64,000 nt of DNA from NCBI RefSeq assembly GCF_030690345.1, contig NZ_JAUYGV010000006.1, forward strand, positions 186,001 to 250,000, read 5' to 3'. Position numbers and translations under genes: made by a program. Below the pieces are notes generated by a model. The model made no database searches, was not told the origin of the DNA, and was given only the letters and a program-made list of their open reading frames with translations. This document shows positions 46,975 to 56,056 of the stretch, piece after piece. Source of the DNA: Rheinheimera sp. (GTDB lineage: Bacteria; Pseudomonadota; Gammaproteobacteria; Enterobacterales; Alteromonadaceae). Positions within the stretch are counted from its first letter, which is position 1. The number at the start of each line of letters is the position of its first letter.

Positions 46975-47424
46975 ATGATGAAATACTGTTACTTGTTGTT
47001 TTTAGGTGCATTTTCCGCGCAAGCTGCGGTGTACAAGTGTGAGCAAAACGGCGTAGTTGAGTTTAGCCAGTTTCCTTGTGCTGATGAAGCCGAGCAGGTA
47101 GACATGCGGCCACTCGGTACCGCGATGATAGGCACCCGCAGCGAATTTAAACAACAGGTAGACGCGCTGAAACGTCAGGGCCGTTTTGTTGAGTTTCAAA
47201 TCAGCAAGCTGGAGCAGGAAAAACAACAGCAGCTGGATTTACTTAAGTCAGACTTGTACAAGTTGCGCCGTAGCTTCCCTAAAGCAGAAGAGCTTGCCAC
47301 TTTACAGCAACGGATTGACCGGACAGAGCAGCAGTACGACGAGAAAATTCAGGCCGAGCGCAGCAATCTTGCCAGTCTGAAGTTAAAAACCGGTAACCTG
47401 GAACGGCAATACGCGCAAAACTAA
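46975..47424 (+). CDS. DUF4124 periplasmic protein with coiled coil
   Basis: A 149-residue exported protein. A signal peptide (about 1-17, ending AQA) is followed by a DUF4124 motif VYKCEQNGVVEFSQFPC, a short disulfide-containing fold. The rest is a long helical coiled coil (about 55-145), rich in Lys, Gln and Glu. The function of DUF4124 proteins is unknown. A terminator follows. A second DUF4124 protein lies at 51077-51595. Confidence 0.82.
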   Translation: MMKYCYLLFLGAFSAQAAVYKCEQNGVVEFSQFPCADEAEQVDMRPLGTAMIGTRSEFKQQVDALKRQGRFVEFQISKLEQEKQQQLDLLKSDLYKLRRSFPKAEELATLQQRIDRTEQQYDEKIQAERSNLASLKLKTGNLERQYAQN

Positions 47425-47440
47425 GTATCCCCCTTCGACT

Positions 47441-47467
47441 AAAAAGCCCCGCAATGCGGGGTTTTTT
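47441..47467 (+). terminator. Rho-independent terminator after the DUF4124 gene
   Basis: CCCCGC pairs with GCGGGG around AAT (47447-47461), extended by a G-T pair and A-T pairs, with six T after the stem. Confidence 0.92.
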
Positions 47468-47488
47468 GTTTCTATAATGGTTTCAAAT

Positions 47489-47523
47489 AAGCATAAATTT
47501 ATCATGATGATAAATTTATGCTT
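47489..47523. promoter_or_regulatory. Perfect 16-bp palindrome (operator candidate) upstream of the TonB-dependent receptor
   Basis: The arms AAGCATAAATTTATCA (47489-47504) and TGATAAATTTATGCTT (47508-47523) are exact reverse complements around a TGA spacer. Each arm itself contains the palindrome ATAAATTTAT. A TATAAT sequence lies at 47473-47478, just upstream. The receptor start codon is 86 bases downstream. No T-run follows, so it is not a standard terminator. It could be a repressor operator or a transcript hairpin. Confidence 0.75.
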
Positions 47524-47608
47524 GCGATGTTAATTTTTGGCTATTTGTGCTAAACCTTGATTGCTGCTTAAGCAGTTGATGACTATACAAATAACAAAAA
47601 GGATGCAT

Positions 47609-50188
47609 ATGAAAACGTCATTTAAATACTCACTTTGTGCGCTGGCGGTAAGTTCTCTGGGTTATAGCAATGTCTCCTTCGCTCAGCAGAGCGACGAACA
47701 AACTGCACAGGTTGAGCGGATCGAAGTTACCGGTTCGCGCATTAAACGCAATGATTTGGAAGGTGCGGCCCCCATCGATATTATTAACCGCGATGAAATT
47801 GCGAAATCGGGTTTTTCTAATTTACAGCAGTTGCTGGAGCGTACGCCGGTTGCCGGTACGGGGACTTTCTCTACCCGCGGCAATAACCAGGATTCTACGG
47901 CGAATGGTGGCGCTGCCATTAGCTTACGTGGCTTTGGTTCAGACGCTACGTTGGTGTTAATAAACGGTCGTCGCGTGGCGGTCAGTGCTTTTGCCGAGAA
48001 TATCGCCAACTCTTTTGTGGATATTAACTCTATTCCGGTTGCGGCAATTGAGCGGGTTGAAATTCTGAAAGACGGTGCCTCGGCGGTATACGGCTCAGAC
48101 GCTGTAGCCGGTGTAGTAAATATTATTTTGCGTAAAGATTTTGATGGTGCAGAGCTGAGCGTAAGCCACGGTGGCACTACCGGGCCATCTTATGATGAAA
48201 CCTCTGCCAGTTTAGTTTGGGGCACGGAAACGGACGATGCTAACGCTACGTTAATTCTGGATTATTTTAAAAATACCGTCATTACCGGCGCGGAAATGGG
48301 CCGTTTTGGTACGGCAGATCAAAGCCCGTACGGTGGCCAGGATTTACGTTCATCGCGCGGTTTCCCCGGTAATTTTATTGTTAACGGCGAAACCCGTATT
48401 GACCCCGGTTGTCCGGCCGCTCAGACTTTTGGTGAAACCTGCGTATATGATTATGGTCCCTCAGGTATGGTTATCCCCGCTGCGGAGCGGGTTGGCGCTA
48501 TTTTCCAGGCCAGCCAGAGCTTTACTGATACCGTTGAGGGCTATGTCGAGTTATCAGTTCAGCATAACCGCTCGCAAGCCGCCGGTGCCGCGACACCTTT
48601 AGATGGCGATGCCGGGCTAACAGTGCCGGGCACGCATCCCAACAACCCCTTTGGTGTGGATATAGCGATAAACCGCTTCCGCACTGTCGATGCCGGTGCC
48701 AGGGTATGGGACATTGAGTCAGACTCTTTACGCCTGGTTGCAGGCCTGCGTGGTCAGCTAAAGGGCTGGGACTGGGATATCGCCGCGCAAAAAGGCCGCA
48801 GTGAATCTATGCAAACCGGCAGCAAGCAACAAGGCTGGGTGCGCACAGATTTCCTGCAGGAACAAATTAACCTGGGCAACTATAACCCTTTTGGCGGCAC
48901 CTTTAATTCAGCTGAAGTAATTGATGCCATCACTACATCACTGGTGCGTCGTGGCGAGTCACATATTACTGCATACGACGCCAGCATCAGCGGAGAAGCT
49001 TTTGCCTTGGGTGATCATATGGTGTCAGTAGCGGCGGGTGTGGAATACCGTGAAGAAGATGCTTTTGACCAACCGGATGACCAGTTTCAACGCGGTCTTA
49101 TTTTCGGTACTGAATCGGTGTCTGCGCAGGCACAGCGTGATCAATATGCAGCGTACGTCGAATTGCTGATCCCCGTGGCTGACGAGCTGGAATTTACCGT
49201 AGCCGGCCGTTACGACCATTACAGTGATTTTGGTTCTACCACTAATCCGCAGTTAACCATGAAATGGCGGCCCGTAGATAACTTCACCATGCGAGCCTCT
49301 TTTGGTCAGGGCTTCCGTGCACCGTCTTTGGCACAAATTGGCCTGGGCCCCTCACAGGAATCGGTGTTTTTCACCGACTCTTTCCGCTGTCCGACAGCTG
49401 ATGCCGGCAACCCTGCCTGCGCGGCCACAGATTACACTATAGTGTTTGTAGGTACTGAGGGCCTGCAGCCGGAAGAATCAGAAACTTTCAACCTCGGTGC
49501 GGTATGGCAGGTTACTGATGAATTTGATGTCACAGTGGATATGTGGAGTATCACGCAAGACGGTAAAATAGATAAAAATGACTATGAAAACGTGTATAAC
49601 GCAGAGTGTAACAATCAAAGCAGTACTGTTTGTCTGCGCTTGGCACCCTTGCCCGGCCAGACGCTGGGTGAGCTATCCAGATTGTTTAACAGCTACGTTA
49701 ACATCAGCTCTCAGGAAGCCACCGGTATCGATTTATCTACATCTTACCGCTTAGCATTACAGGATATGGGGCAGGTGCGGTTCAGCCTGGATTGGTCTTA
49801 TATCAGTAAGTTTGAAAAAGACGGTATTGATTACGCCGGTGAGTACAATTATCCGCAACACCGTTGGTTAGCGGCTGCAGACTGGAGCCATGGTGATTGG
49901 GGCGTGGTAACCAGCCTGAGCTATGTCGGCGAGTTTGAAGATTATGCTGCACCTGATGTAGTAGAGTCGACAACAACCCGCAGCATTGATGCGCAAATGC
50001 TGTTAGATGTGCAAGCCCGTTATAACGTTACTGAAAAATTGCAATTGTCGTTGGGGGTTAACAATTTACTGGATGAAGATCCGCCGTTTGCTATCGGCGA
50101 TGGTGACGCTGACTTATATGGTTATGCCTCCAGGGTACATAACCCGCGCGGCCAATATGTTTATGGCAAAGTCAGTTATCGTTTCTGA
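47609..50188 (+). CDS. TonB-dependent outer-membrane receptor
   Basis: An 859-residue outer-membrane transporter. The signal peptide spans about 1-25 (ending SFAQ). A plug domain covers about 35-175 with IEVTGSRIKRND, LINGRRVAV and EILKDGASAVYGSDAVAGVVNIIL. A large beta-barrel runs to the C-terminal VSYRF, as needed for outer-membrane insertion. I use the ATG at 47609 because AAGG is spaced 6 bases before it. An N-terminal signalling domain is absent. The pattern resembles receptors for carbohydrates or peptides, but the ligand is unknown. Bounded by two terminators, with a palindromic operator candidate upstream. Confidence 0.92.
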   Translation: MKTSFKYSLCALAVSSLGYSNVSFAQQSDEQTAQVERIEVTGSRIKRNDLEGAAPIDIINRDEIAKSGFSNLQQLLERTPVAGTGTFSTRGNNQDSTANGGAAISLRGFGSDATLVLINGRRVAVSAFAENIANSFVDINSIPVAAIERVEILKDGASAVYGSDAVAGVVNIILRKDFDGAELSVSHGGTTGPSYDETSASLVWGTETDDANATLILDYFKNTVITGAEMGRFGTADQSPYGGQDLRSSRGFPGNFIVNGETRIDPGCPAAQTFGETCVYDYGPSGMVIPAAERVGAIFQASQSFTDTVEGYVELSVQHNRSQAAGAATPLDGDAGLTVPGTHPNNPFGVDIAINRFRTVDAGARVWDIESDSLRLVAGLRGQLKGWDWDIAAQKGRSESMQTGSKQQGWVRTDFLQEQINLGNYNPFGGTFNSAEVIDAITTSLVRRGESHITAYDASISGEAFALGDHMVSVAAGVEYREEDAFDQPDDQFQRGLIFGTESVSAQAQRDQYAAYVELLIPVADELEFTVAGRYDHYSDFGSTTNPQLTMKWRPVDNFTMRASFGQGFRAPSLAQIGLGPSQESVFFTDSFRCPTADAGNPACAATDYTIVFVGTEGLQPEESETFNLGAVWQVTDEFDVTVDMWSITQDGKIDKNDYENVYNAECNNQSSTVCLRLAPLPGQTLGELSRLFNSYVNISSQEATGIDLSTSYRLALQDMGQVRFSLDWSYISKFEKDGIDYAGEYNYPQHRWLAAADWSHGDWGVVTSLSYVGEFEDYAAPDVVESTTTRSIDAQMLLDVQARYNVTEKLQLSLGVNNLLDEDPPFAIGDGDADLYGYASRVHNPRGQYVYGKVSYRF

Positions 50189-50197
50189 GCATAAAAC

Positions 50198-50227
50198 AAA
50201 AACAGCGCCAGGTGGCGCTGTTTTTTT
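50198..50227 (+). terminator. Rho-independent terminator after the receptor
   Basis: CAGCGCCA pairs with TGGCGCTG around GG (50203-50220), with A-runs before and seven T after. It can serve both the receptor and the convergent lipoprotein gene. Confidence 0.94.
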
Positions 50228-50237
50228 CGGCGAGAGC

Positions 50238-50876
50238 TTATTCCACTATCGGTTCTATATGAATCTCTACCCGACGGTTTGATGTACGGTTGGCTTCTGA
50301 GGTATTCGGCACTACCGGGTAATTCGGGCCATAGCCCTGGGTTTCAACCCGAATAGGCTGTACATTTTGGGCAACTAAATATTGTTTTACACTATCGGCC
50401 CGTGCTTGCGACAAGTTCATATTGTATTGATACGGCCCGGTATCATCAGTGTGGCCGGCAATTACCAGCATGGTTTTTTCGTAGTCGCGCAGCACTTTGG
50501 CAATATCATTAAATACCGGATACAAATTAGAGCGGATATCCGAGCGGTTAACATCAAAAGTCAACTGAGCCGGAATATCCAACCGCAGTTTGTCGCCTTC
50601 ACGCACTACTTTAACGCCACTGCCGCTGAGTTCTTCGTTCAGCGCCTTTTCCTGTTTATCCATATAACTGCCAACGGCAGCACCAGCTAACGCACCTACC
50701 GCTGCGCCGATAACCAAACGCTTGTCTTTGTGGTTGCCGGTTGCCTTGCCGGCCACGGCCCCTACCACTGCACCAATGGCGGCGCCTTTAGTGGTGTTGG
50801 AGTATTCATTGGATGCACAGCCTGCAATAACCAGGCTGGCAGAGACTAAAGAAATTAATAATGAGGAACGGCGCAT
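50238..50876 (-). CDS. yiaD: YiaD-like OmpA-family lipoprotein
   Basis: A 212-residue lipoprotein with lipobox VIAGC (Cys20). A glycine-zipper region (about 30-70: GAAIGAVVGAVAGKATG and GAAVGALAGAAVG) precedes a C-terminal OmpA domain (about 95-212) with LTFDVNRSDI, IAGHTDDTG and NRRVEIHIEP. This is the architecture of E. coli YiaD, an outer-membrane lipoprotein tied to cell-wall and assembly stress. It lies opposite the receptor gene with a shared terminator. Confidence 0.9.
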   Translation of the reverse strand: MRRSSLLISLVSASLVIAGCASNEYSNTTKGAAIGAVVGAVAGKATGNHKDKRLVIGAAVGALAGAAVGSYMDKQEKALNEELSGSGVKVVREGDKLRLDIPAQLTFDVNRSDIRSNLYPVFNDIAKVLRDYEKTMLVIAGHTDDTGPYQYNMNLSQARADSVKQYLVAQNVQPIRVETQGYGPNYPVVPNTSEANRTSNRRVEIHIEPIVE

Positions 50877-51076
50877 ATTACACTCCGGAAGGTTGGTTAT
50901 AGCCAGCTTAGTTTAATCAGCTGAATTCGTGCTGAACTATAACGGCTTTGGCTTTGCTGTTTTGTTGTTTTTTTGTATATTTTTGTATGATTTGTTCACT
51001 TTACCAGCTTTTTTTTGTATTGTAGGCCGGTTTAGTTGCGCTCAGCATAGCTGAAGCGAATAAAAGGAATTGAATA

Positions 51077-51595
51077 ATGAAAATAATAGCGCGCTTTTTA
51101 GTAGTGCTTGGCAGTGCTTGCATGATGCAACCTGTTGTAGCAGAAGTATATAAATGTACAGACAGCAGCGGTGAAGTGATATTTCAGGGCGAACCGTGCC
51201 GCAGTGGTGATGAAGTGAAGCTGGATATCCGCTTCGCCGAGCAACCGCAGCAAAGCGTGAATAATCTGATCGCCGGCAGTTGGTGCGAAGTAGGTACCTC
51301 AGATGTGCCGGATGGCGTGGTACAGCAAGATACCGCAATGCGTAAGACCTGGATTTTCAGCGAGCGCCAAATGGTGCAGCACATTAGCCAGGAGCAGCGG
51401 ATGGACACCTTTAAATATCCTATCCGCCAGGCTCCGGGCTCTTTTGTGATCGACCACCCGGCTTTTGGCAGTGGCCAGGTAAGCTGGCAAGTAAAAAAAC
51501 TGACCGATGAGCAGCTGGTGCTGGCCGCTTATGGTGGCTTTACCCACTTGTCCGCCGGCAATTGCGAAATTGCCATGGCCCGGACAAAGAATTGA
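51077..51595 (+). CDS. DUF4124 periplasmic protein
   Basis: A 172-residue exported protein: signal peptide of about 22 residues (ending VVA), then a DUF4124 motif EVYKCTDSSGEVIFQGEPC, and a second domain with a beta-rich pattern (SWCEVGTSD to MARTKN). It contains four cysteines, likely forming disulfides in the periplasm. Function unknown. It lies upstream of and co-directional with proB, 61 bases apart, possibly in one transcript. Confidence 0.8.
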   Translation: MKIIARFLVVLGSACMMQPVVAEVYKCTDSSGEVIFQGEPCRSGDEVKLDIRFAEQPQQSVNNLIAGSWCEVGTSDVPDGVVQQDTAMRKTWIFSERQMVQHISQEQRMDTFKYPIRQAPGSFVIDHPAFGSGQVSWQVKKLTDEQLVLAAYGGFTHLSAGNCEIAMARTKN

Positions 51596-51656
51596 ATAGA
51601 CATATAGACGCCCAAACTTTAAGCTGCTGACAATACCGCAGCGTAAAGGTGTGTCT

Positions 51657-52763
51657 ATGTTGAATTCAGCCTGGCGGCGCATTGTTATTAAGGTTGGCAG
51701 TGCGCTGATTTCCCCCGATGCCAAAGGGTGTTCTACCCGCTACTTATTGGCGATTGCCCGTTTTATCAGTGAATGTCGCCAGCAAGGTACCGAAGTGGTG
51801 TTGGTGTCATCCGGCAGCGTTGCCGCCGGCCGCTCTGCTATCGCCTTTGCCCATCAGCCGTTACCGATCAATATCAAGCAAGCCATGGCTGCGGTGGGGC
51901 AAACGCAGATGATGGCGGCCTGGAGCCATCTGTTTGATTTTCGCTGTGCGCAAATTTTACTGACGCATGACGATTTAGCCGACCGCCGGCGTTACCTGAA
52001 TATTGATAATACCTTACGTACCCTGTTAGCCAACCGGGTGCTGCCTATCGTCAATGAAAACGACAGTGTGGCTACGGTTGAACTAAAGGTAGGCGACAAC
52101 GACAACCTGGCGGCGATGGTGGCGGTGCTGGTGGATGCCGATGCGCTGATTATTTGCTCGGACATTGACGGCCTGTACAGTGCCAACCCCAGAACCACGC
52201 CTGATGCCCGTTTTATCCCCAGAGTCGCGCAGATAGACGCCGGCATTTATGCCATGGCCGGTGGCAGCCATCATGCTATCGGTACCGGCGGTATGCTAAC
52301 GAAGATTCAGGCCGCAGAAAAAGCCACTAAGCTGGGCGTCGATACCTTGATTATCAATGGCCAGAAAGCCGAAAGCTTTGATGTGTTGTTACGTGGCGAA
52401 CAGGCCGGCACCTTGTTTGTCCGTCAACAGGACCGGCTTAGCGCAAAAAAGCATTGGTTGCTTAACAGCTTAAAAAGTCAGGGCAGTATTATGCTCGACA
52501 GCGGCGCCGTGCAGGCCTTGCTGCACAAAGGCGCTTCGCTGTTGGCCAGGGGCATTACTGCGGTGGACGGCCGTTTTGACAAAGGTGATGCTATTTGGCT
52601 GTGCGACAGCGGTGGCAAGCAGTTGGCCAAAGGTATTTGTCAGTACAGCGCGACCGAGCTGCAGTTAATCAAAGGCTTACACAGCCAGCAGATTGCTGAT
52701 ACGCTGGGTTTTTGTCCCAGCGAAGAAGTGGTACACCGGGATGATATTGCGCTGACAAGCTAA
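51657..52763 (+). CDS. proB: Glutamate 5-kinase
   Basis: A 368-residue enzyme catalysing the first step of proline synthesis, phosphorylation of glutamate. The amino acid kinase domain has VIKVGSALI, VSSGSVAAG, NENDSVATVELKVGDNDNLAAMVA and a PUA domain at the C-terminus (about 275-360). I use the ATG at 51657, with AAGG spaced 8 bases before it, rather than the GTG at 51651. proA is not beside it; the next gene is a GlpD-like oxidoreductase, 13 bases downstream. Feedback by proline is expected for the family. Confidence 0.93.
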   Translation: MLNSAWRRIVIKVGSALISPDAKGCSTRYLLAIARFISECRQQGTEVVLVSSGSVAAGRSAIAFAHQPLPINIKQAMAAVGQTQMMAAWSHLFDFRCAQILLTHDDLADRRRYLNIDNTLRTLLANRVLPIVNENDSVATVELKVGDNDNLAAMVAVLVDADALIICSDIDGLYSANPRTTPDARFIPRVAQIDAGIYAMAGGSHHAIGTGGMLTKIQAAEKATKLGVDTLIINGQKAESFDVLLRGEQAGTLFVRQQDRLSAKKHWLLNSLKSQGSIMLDSGAVQALLHKGASLLARGITAVDGRFDKGDAIWLCDSGGKQLAKGICQYSATELQLIKGLHSQQIADTLGFCPSEEVVHRDDIALTS

Positions 52764-52776
52764 AGGCAGGTAGCGA

Positions 52777-53856
52777 ATGAAAATTGCGGTAATTGGTGGT
52801 GGCATTAACGGTTTAAGCAGTGCCTGGCAATTGGCGCTGGCCGGGCACGAGGTTAGCTTGTTTGAGCGCGACAGCCTGATGCAGGCCACCAGCAGCGCAT
52901 CATCTAAATTACTGCATGGCGGCCTGCGCTATCTCGAGCAGGGCGAATTTCGTCTGGTGCGTGAAGCGTTGCAAGAGCGGCGCTGGTGGCTGAAAAAAGC
53001 GCCACAGTTAACGCGGCGCTTGCCGATTTTATATCCTTTCTATAACGATTCACGCCGTGCCCGTTGGCAACTTAAAATTGGCCTCTGGCTGTACGACGCC
53101 TTTGCCGGTAGAAAAGGTATTGGCCGCCATCGCTGGTTAACGGCGCAGCAGGCGCTGCGCTGCTCGCCGCAGTTAAAGGCGGAGGGTTTAAGCGGGGCTT
53201 ACCTGTTTTTTGATGGCCAGATGGACGACCAAAAGCTGGGCCTGTGGATGGCAGAGCAATGCACTAAAGCCGGCGTTGCGTTGTTTGAGCATAATCCGGT
53301 GCTGCAGGTGGCGGCTGATGCGCGGCTATTGCTGCACAGCGGCTGGCAGCAATTTGACCGTGTTATTAACGTGGCAGGGCCCTGGAGCCAGCAATTGCTT
53401 AAGCAATCCGGTTTAGTTCAGCAGCCGCTGGATTTAGTGCGCGGCAGCCATCTGTTATTGCCGCCAATCAGCCGCTATGGCCATATGCTGGAAGTGCCGG
53501 GCGAAGCGCGCATAGTGTTTGTGCTGCCGTATCAGGGTAAAACGTTGCTCGGCACCACTGAAGTGCGCCAGCAGTTAGATGAGGCGATTAAATGCTCTGC
53601 CGCAGAGCGCGATTACCTGCTTGGCGTATATAACCATTATTTTCAACCGCCATCTTCTGTTGATACGGTGTTGGCCGATTTTGCCGGGGTGCGGCCGTTA
53701 CTGGGCGGCACTGCCAATGCCAGCAAAGCCAGTCGTGAATATCAGCTTAACTGGCAGGGCCGGCTGTTAACCGTGTCCGGGGGTAAATGGACCACGGCAC
53801 GGGCGTTGGGGCAGCAGGTTAGTCAGCAAGTGGCGCAGTCAGTAGGGAAACGCTAA
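52777..53856 (+). CDS. FAD-dependent oxidoreductase, GlpD-like but short
   Basis: A 359-residue flavoprotein. The N-terminal FAD motif is VIGGGINGLSSAWQLAL, followed by SASSKLLHGGLRYLE, a sequence typical of FAD-dependent glycerol-3-phosphate dehydrogenases (GlpD/DadA family). The usual C-terminal domain of GlpD is missing: E. coli GlpD is about 500 residues. The C-terminus has LLGGTANASKASREY and SGGKWTTARALGQQV. Substrate unknown. It is in one probable operon with proB, which is unusual. Confidence 0.85.
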   Translation: MKIAVIGGGINGLSSAWQLALAGHEVSLFERDSLMQATSSASSKLLHGGLRYLEQGEFRLVREALQERRWWLKKAPQLTRRLPILYPFYNDSRRARWQLKIGLWLYDAFAGRKGIGRHRWLTAQQALRCSPQLKAEGLSGAYLFFDGQMDDQKLGLWMAEQCTKAGVALFEHNPVLQVAADARLLLHSGWQQFDRVINVAGPWSQQLLKQSGLVQQPLDLVRGSHLLLPPISRYGHMLEVPGEARIVFVLPYQGKTLLGTTEVRQQLDEAIKCSAAERDYLLGVYNHYFQPPSSVDTVLADFAGVRPLLGGTANASKASREYQLNWQGRLLTVSGGKWTTARALGQQVSQQVAQSVGKR

Positions 53857-55968
53857 ATCCTGCGGCAGCGCTTGATCCGGCCGGGTGTAATCACAAACAC
53901 CAGCCGGAAAAACCGCCCGCAACTGTACAGCATAGGGTTGCATGTCCAGCGGTAAATAGTCGCCCCGGGCTATGGCAGCATCTACGCCGATTAAGGCACA
54001 GTTAAACATCAAACCATGTGCGGGCGCTCCGGCCTGTAACCGGCTGTTACGCAGCGGTGGATAGGCCAGTGCGCACGGCTGACCGGCTTGCCAGACTGTG
54101 GCACCGCCGGCAATAACATGGCCATCGGCAGCGAAACATTGATCTGTTGCCCCGGCCGGTTTTTGCTGTTGGCTCAGCCATAGATCCATCAACGCTATCG
54201 CCTCCGGTACCGGAGTATAGTCGGGGTGGCTGACCCAGATCAGCTGATTATCAGCATGGCCGTTGCGCTGTTGCAGGCGCTCACGTGCGGCAAATGACGG
54301 CTCAAGGTGATGCATATCCAGCTGCGGATCTAAATAGTGGCGCAAATCTAAAATGGGTTTGTCTGTCATGCCAAGAAACAGCTGGCCATAGCGGTAGGCG
54401 CGGCTAATGGCATCGCGGTTGGCCGCAAAGCGCGGCGCTGTGGCGTTGTCGCCGGAGCTGACAATATTATGCCGGCTAAAGGCGCTAAGCCACAGTGGCG
54501 CATCAAGCAACGGCAGGTAGCGAATGTGTTCGGCCTGTTTCTGATGTTGCGGCCGCCAACTGCCAATGGCACGATTTAATGCGATAAAGTCAGCGGGGCT
54601 TAATTGGCCGCTGGTTAAAGCGGTTAAACCATATTGCACACCGTTGTTATCCCACAAACTATGGCCAAAGCCATGTTGGTCTTTGCCATAGATGCCGGCC
54701 AGATCGCCCCAGTAACTCCAGTTTACCTGCGGCAGTAAGGGATCTGCAGTCAGCCGTTTCAGCTTGCCCTGCGTCGGATTATGCACCAGCGACGATAACC
54801 CCAGCCAGGCATTGTGGCACTGCGTAGCGCCGTCCGGCAGTGCCGGCCAAATACCGCTGCTAAGTTGCGCCAGTGCTACTTGCGGGCTGAACTTCAGCGA
54901 ATACGCAGCAGAGACGCTTAAGCCCTCAAGCAACTGCCGCTGCGTTACCGATTGCCAGCGATCTTTGTCCGCGGCGCTAAAGTAGTAATAGTTATGCAGC
55001 AGGTCGCAGTCCAGCGCATACAGGGTTTGGCTGAGCATATCCGGATAGCTGTACAAAGCGATACCGCCATCGAGCAGCTCCGGGTGGTTTTGCAATAACA
55101 AATACTGCGCAATGCCGCCGCCGGAGCCGCCAATACCCAGGGTGTAGTCCGGCTGGCCGTACAGGCTGACAAACTGGCGTTTAACGCGGCTGGCGGTATC
55201 TTCAGCCAGTAAAAAATTATAGCCATAGCTGGTTTTATTAATGCTGGCGCTGACAACAGCAAAACCCTGGCGCAGCTCGGCCAGCCGGTCGCGGATCAGC
55301 CGCTCCGGTCGCAGATAACCCTGGCGGTAGCCAATGCCTACGCCGCCATAAAACTGGTAAATCAGCTTACGGTTCCATAGCGTGGCGCTGTTACGTGTCG
55401 TGGTTTCTGCTGCCTGCACCGGCATAAGCAGGTAATAAAAATGCCGGTTAATAGTGCCAAGCTCAAGCCGTACTAACAAATCGCTGGCGGCCGGCTGTTG
55501 TTGCCGATACCGGCTGATGCTGCCATCGGCACTAACATAAAAATACATTAGCTGCGCCGGGTGCAGGCAGTCCTTGCTGTAGCCGGCAATTTCACCCTGC
55601 TGTGTTACAGCTATGCCAAAACCTTGTTGGTTGTCGACCAGCGGCGCATCCAGCCCCTGCCTGACAAAATCACAATACAGCGGGTAGCTCAGGCCGCCGC
55701 TGTATAGCGGCATTAGCGGTCCGGGTTCGCCAAGTGGTATTGGATAAGGGTAGGGATCTTGCGGTCTGGCGGTAAAACGAATATGGCCGTTAATCTGTAA
55801 TAACGGTCCGGGCTGCGCCGGCGCTATGCTCTGCACCGGGTTGGGCTCACGCCAGCGCTCGCCGGGGCTGGCGCTGTTGTAGTACACCAGGTAGAGCGGC
55901 AGCAATAGCAATAGCAATAGCAATAGCAATAGCCAGCCGGCTTTATAGCGTTTGAGTGAAGAAAGCAT
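53839..55968 (-). CDS. Large exported serine-hydrolase-like protein (DUF6351-like)
   Basis: A 709-residue exported protein. Its N-terminal hydrophobic anchor is an unusual poly-Leu run (about residues 13-23) encoded by a hexanucleotide repeat. A nucleophile-elbow-like GIGGSGGGIAQYL (about 278-290) marks an alpha/beta-hydrolase fold. The assignment to a DUF6351-type family is from memory of length and motif, not from a search. It has paired Cys near the C-terminus. It overlaps the end of the convergent FAD gene by 18 bases. Substrate unknown. Confidence 0.6.
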   Translation of the reverse strand: MLSSLKRYKAGWLLLLLLLLLLLPLYLVYYNSASPGERWREPNPVQSIAPAQPGPLLQINGHIRFTARPQDPYPYPIPLGEPGPLMPLYSGGLSYPLYCDFVRQGLDAPLVDNQQGFGIAVTQQGEIAGYSKDCLHPAQLMYFYVSADGSISRYRQQQPAASDLLVRLELGTINRHFYYLLMPVQAAETTTRNSATLWNRKLIYQFYGGVGIGYRQGYLRPERLIRDRLAELRQGFAVVSASINKTSYGYNFLLAEDTASRVKRQFVSLYGQPDYTLGIGGSGGGIAQYLLLQNHPELLDGGIALYSYPDMLSQTLYALDCDLLHNYYYFSAADKDRWQSVTQRQLLEGLSVSAAYSLKFSPQVALAQLSSGIWPALPDGATQCHNAWLGLSSLVHNPTQGKLKRLTADPLLPQVNWSYWGDLAGIYGKDQHGFGHSLWDNNGVQYGLTALTSGQLSPADFIALNRAIGSWRPQHQKQAEHIRYLPLLDAPLWLSAFSRHNIVSSGDNATAPRFAANRDAISRAYRYGQLFLGMTDKPILDLRHYLDPQLDMHHLEPSFAARERLQQRNGHADNQLIWVSHPDYTPVPEAIALMDLWLSQQQKPAGATDQCFAADGHVIAGGATVWQAGQPCALAYPPLRNSRLQAGAPAHGLMFNCALIGVDAAIARGDYLPLDMQPYAVQLRAVFPAGVCDYTRPDQALPQDLAFPY
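55901..55934. repeat. AGCAAT hexanucleotide tandem repeat in a coding region
   Basis: Five perfect AGCAAT copies and a partial sixth. On the minus strand they encode part of the poly-Leu run in the anchor of the large hydrolase. Changes in copy number would lengthen or shorten the membrane segment without shifting the frame. Confidence 0.92.
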
Positions 55969-56056
55969 CTGACAGCTCCGTTGCCGGCTGCGGTCAGTTA
56001 AGCTTAGCTAAAGAATGTGCCGGCTGCCGCGCCATAGCCGCGCAACCGGCAGGGTG

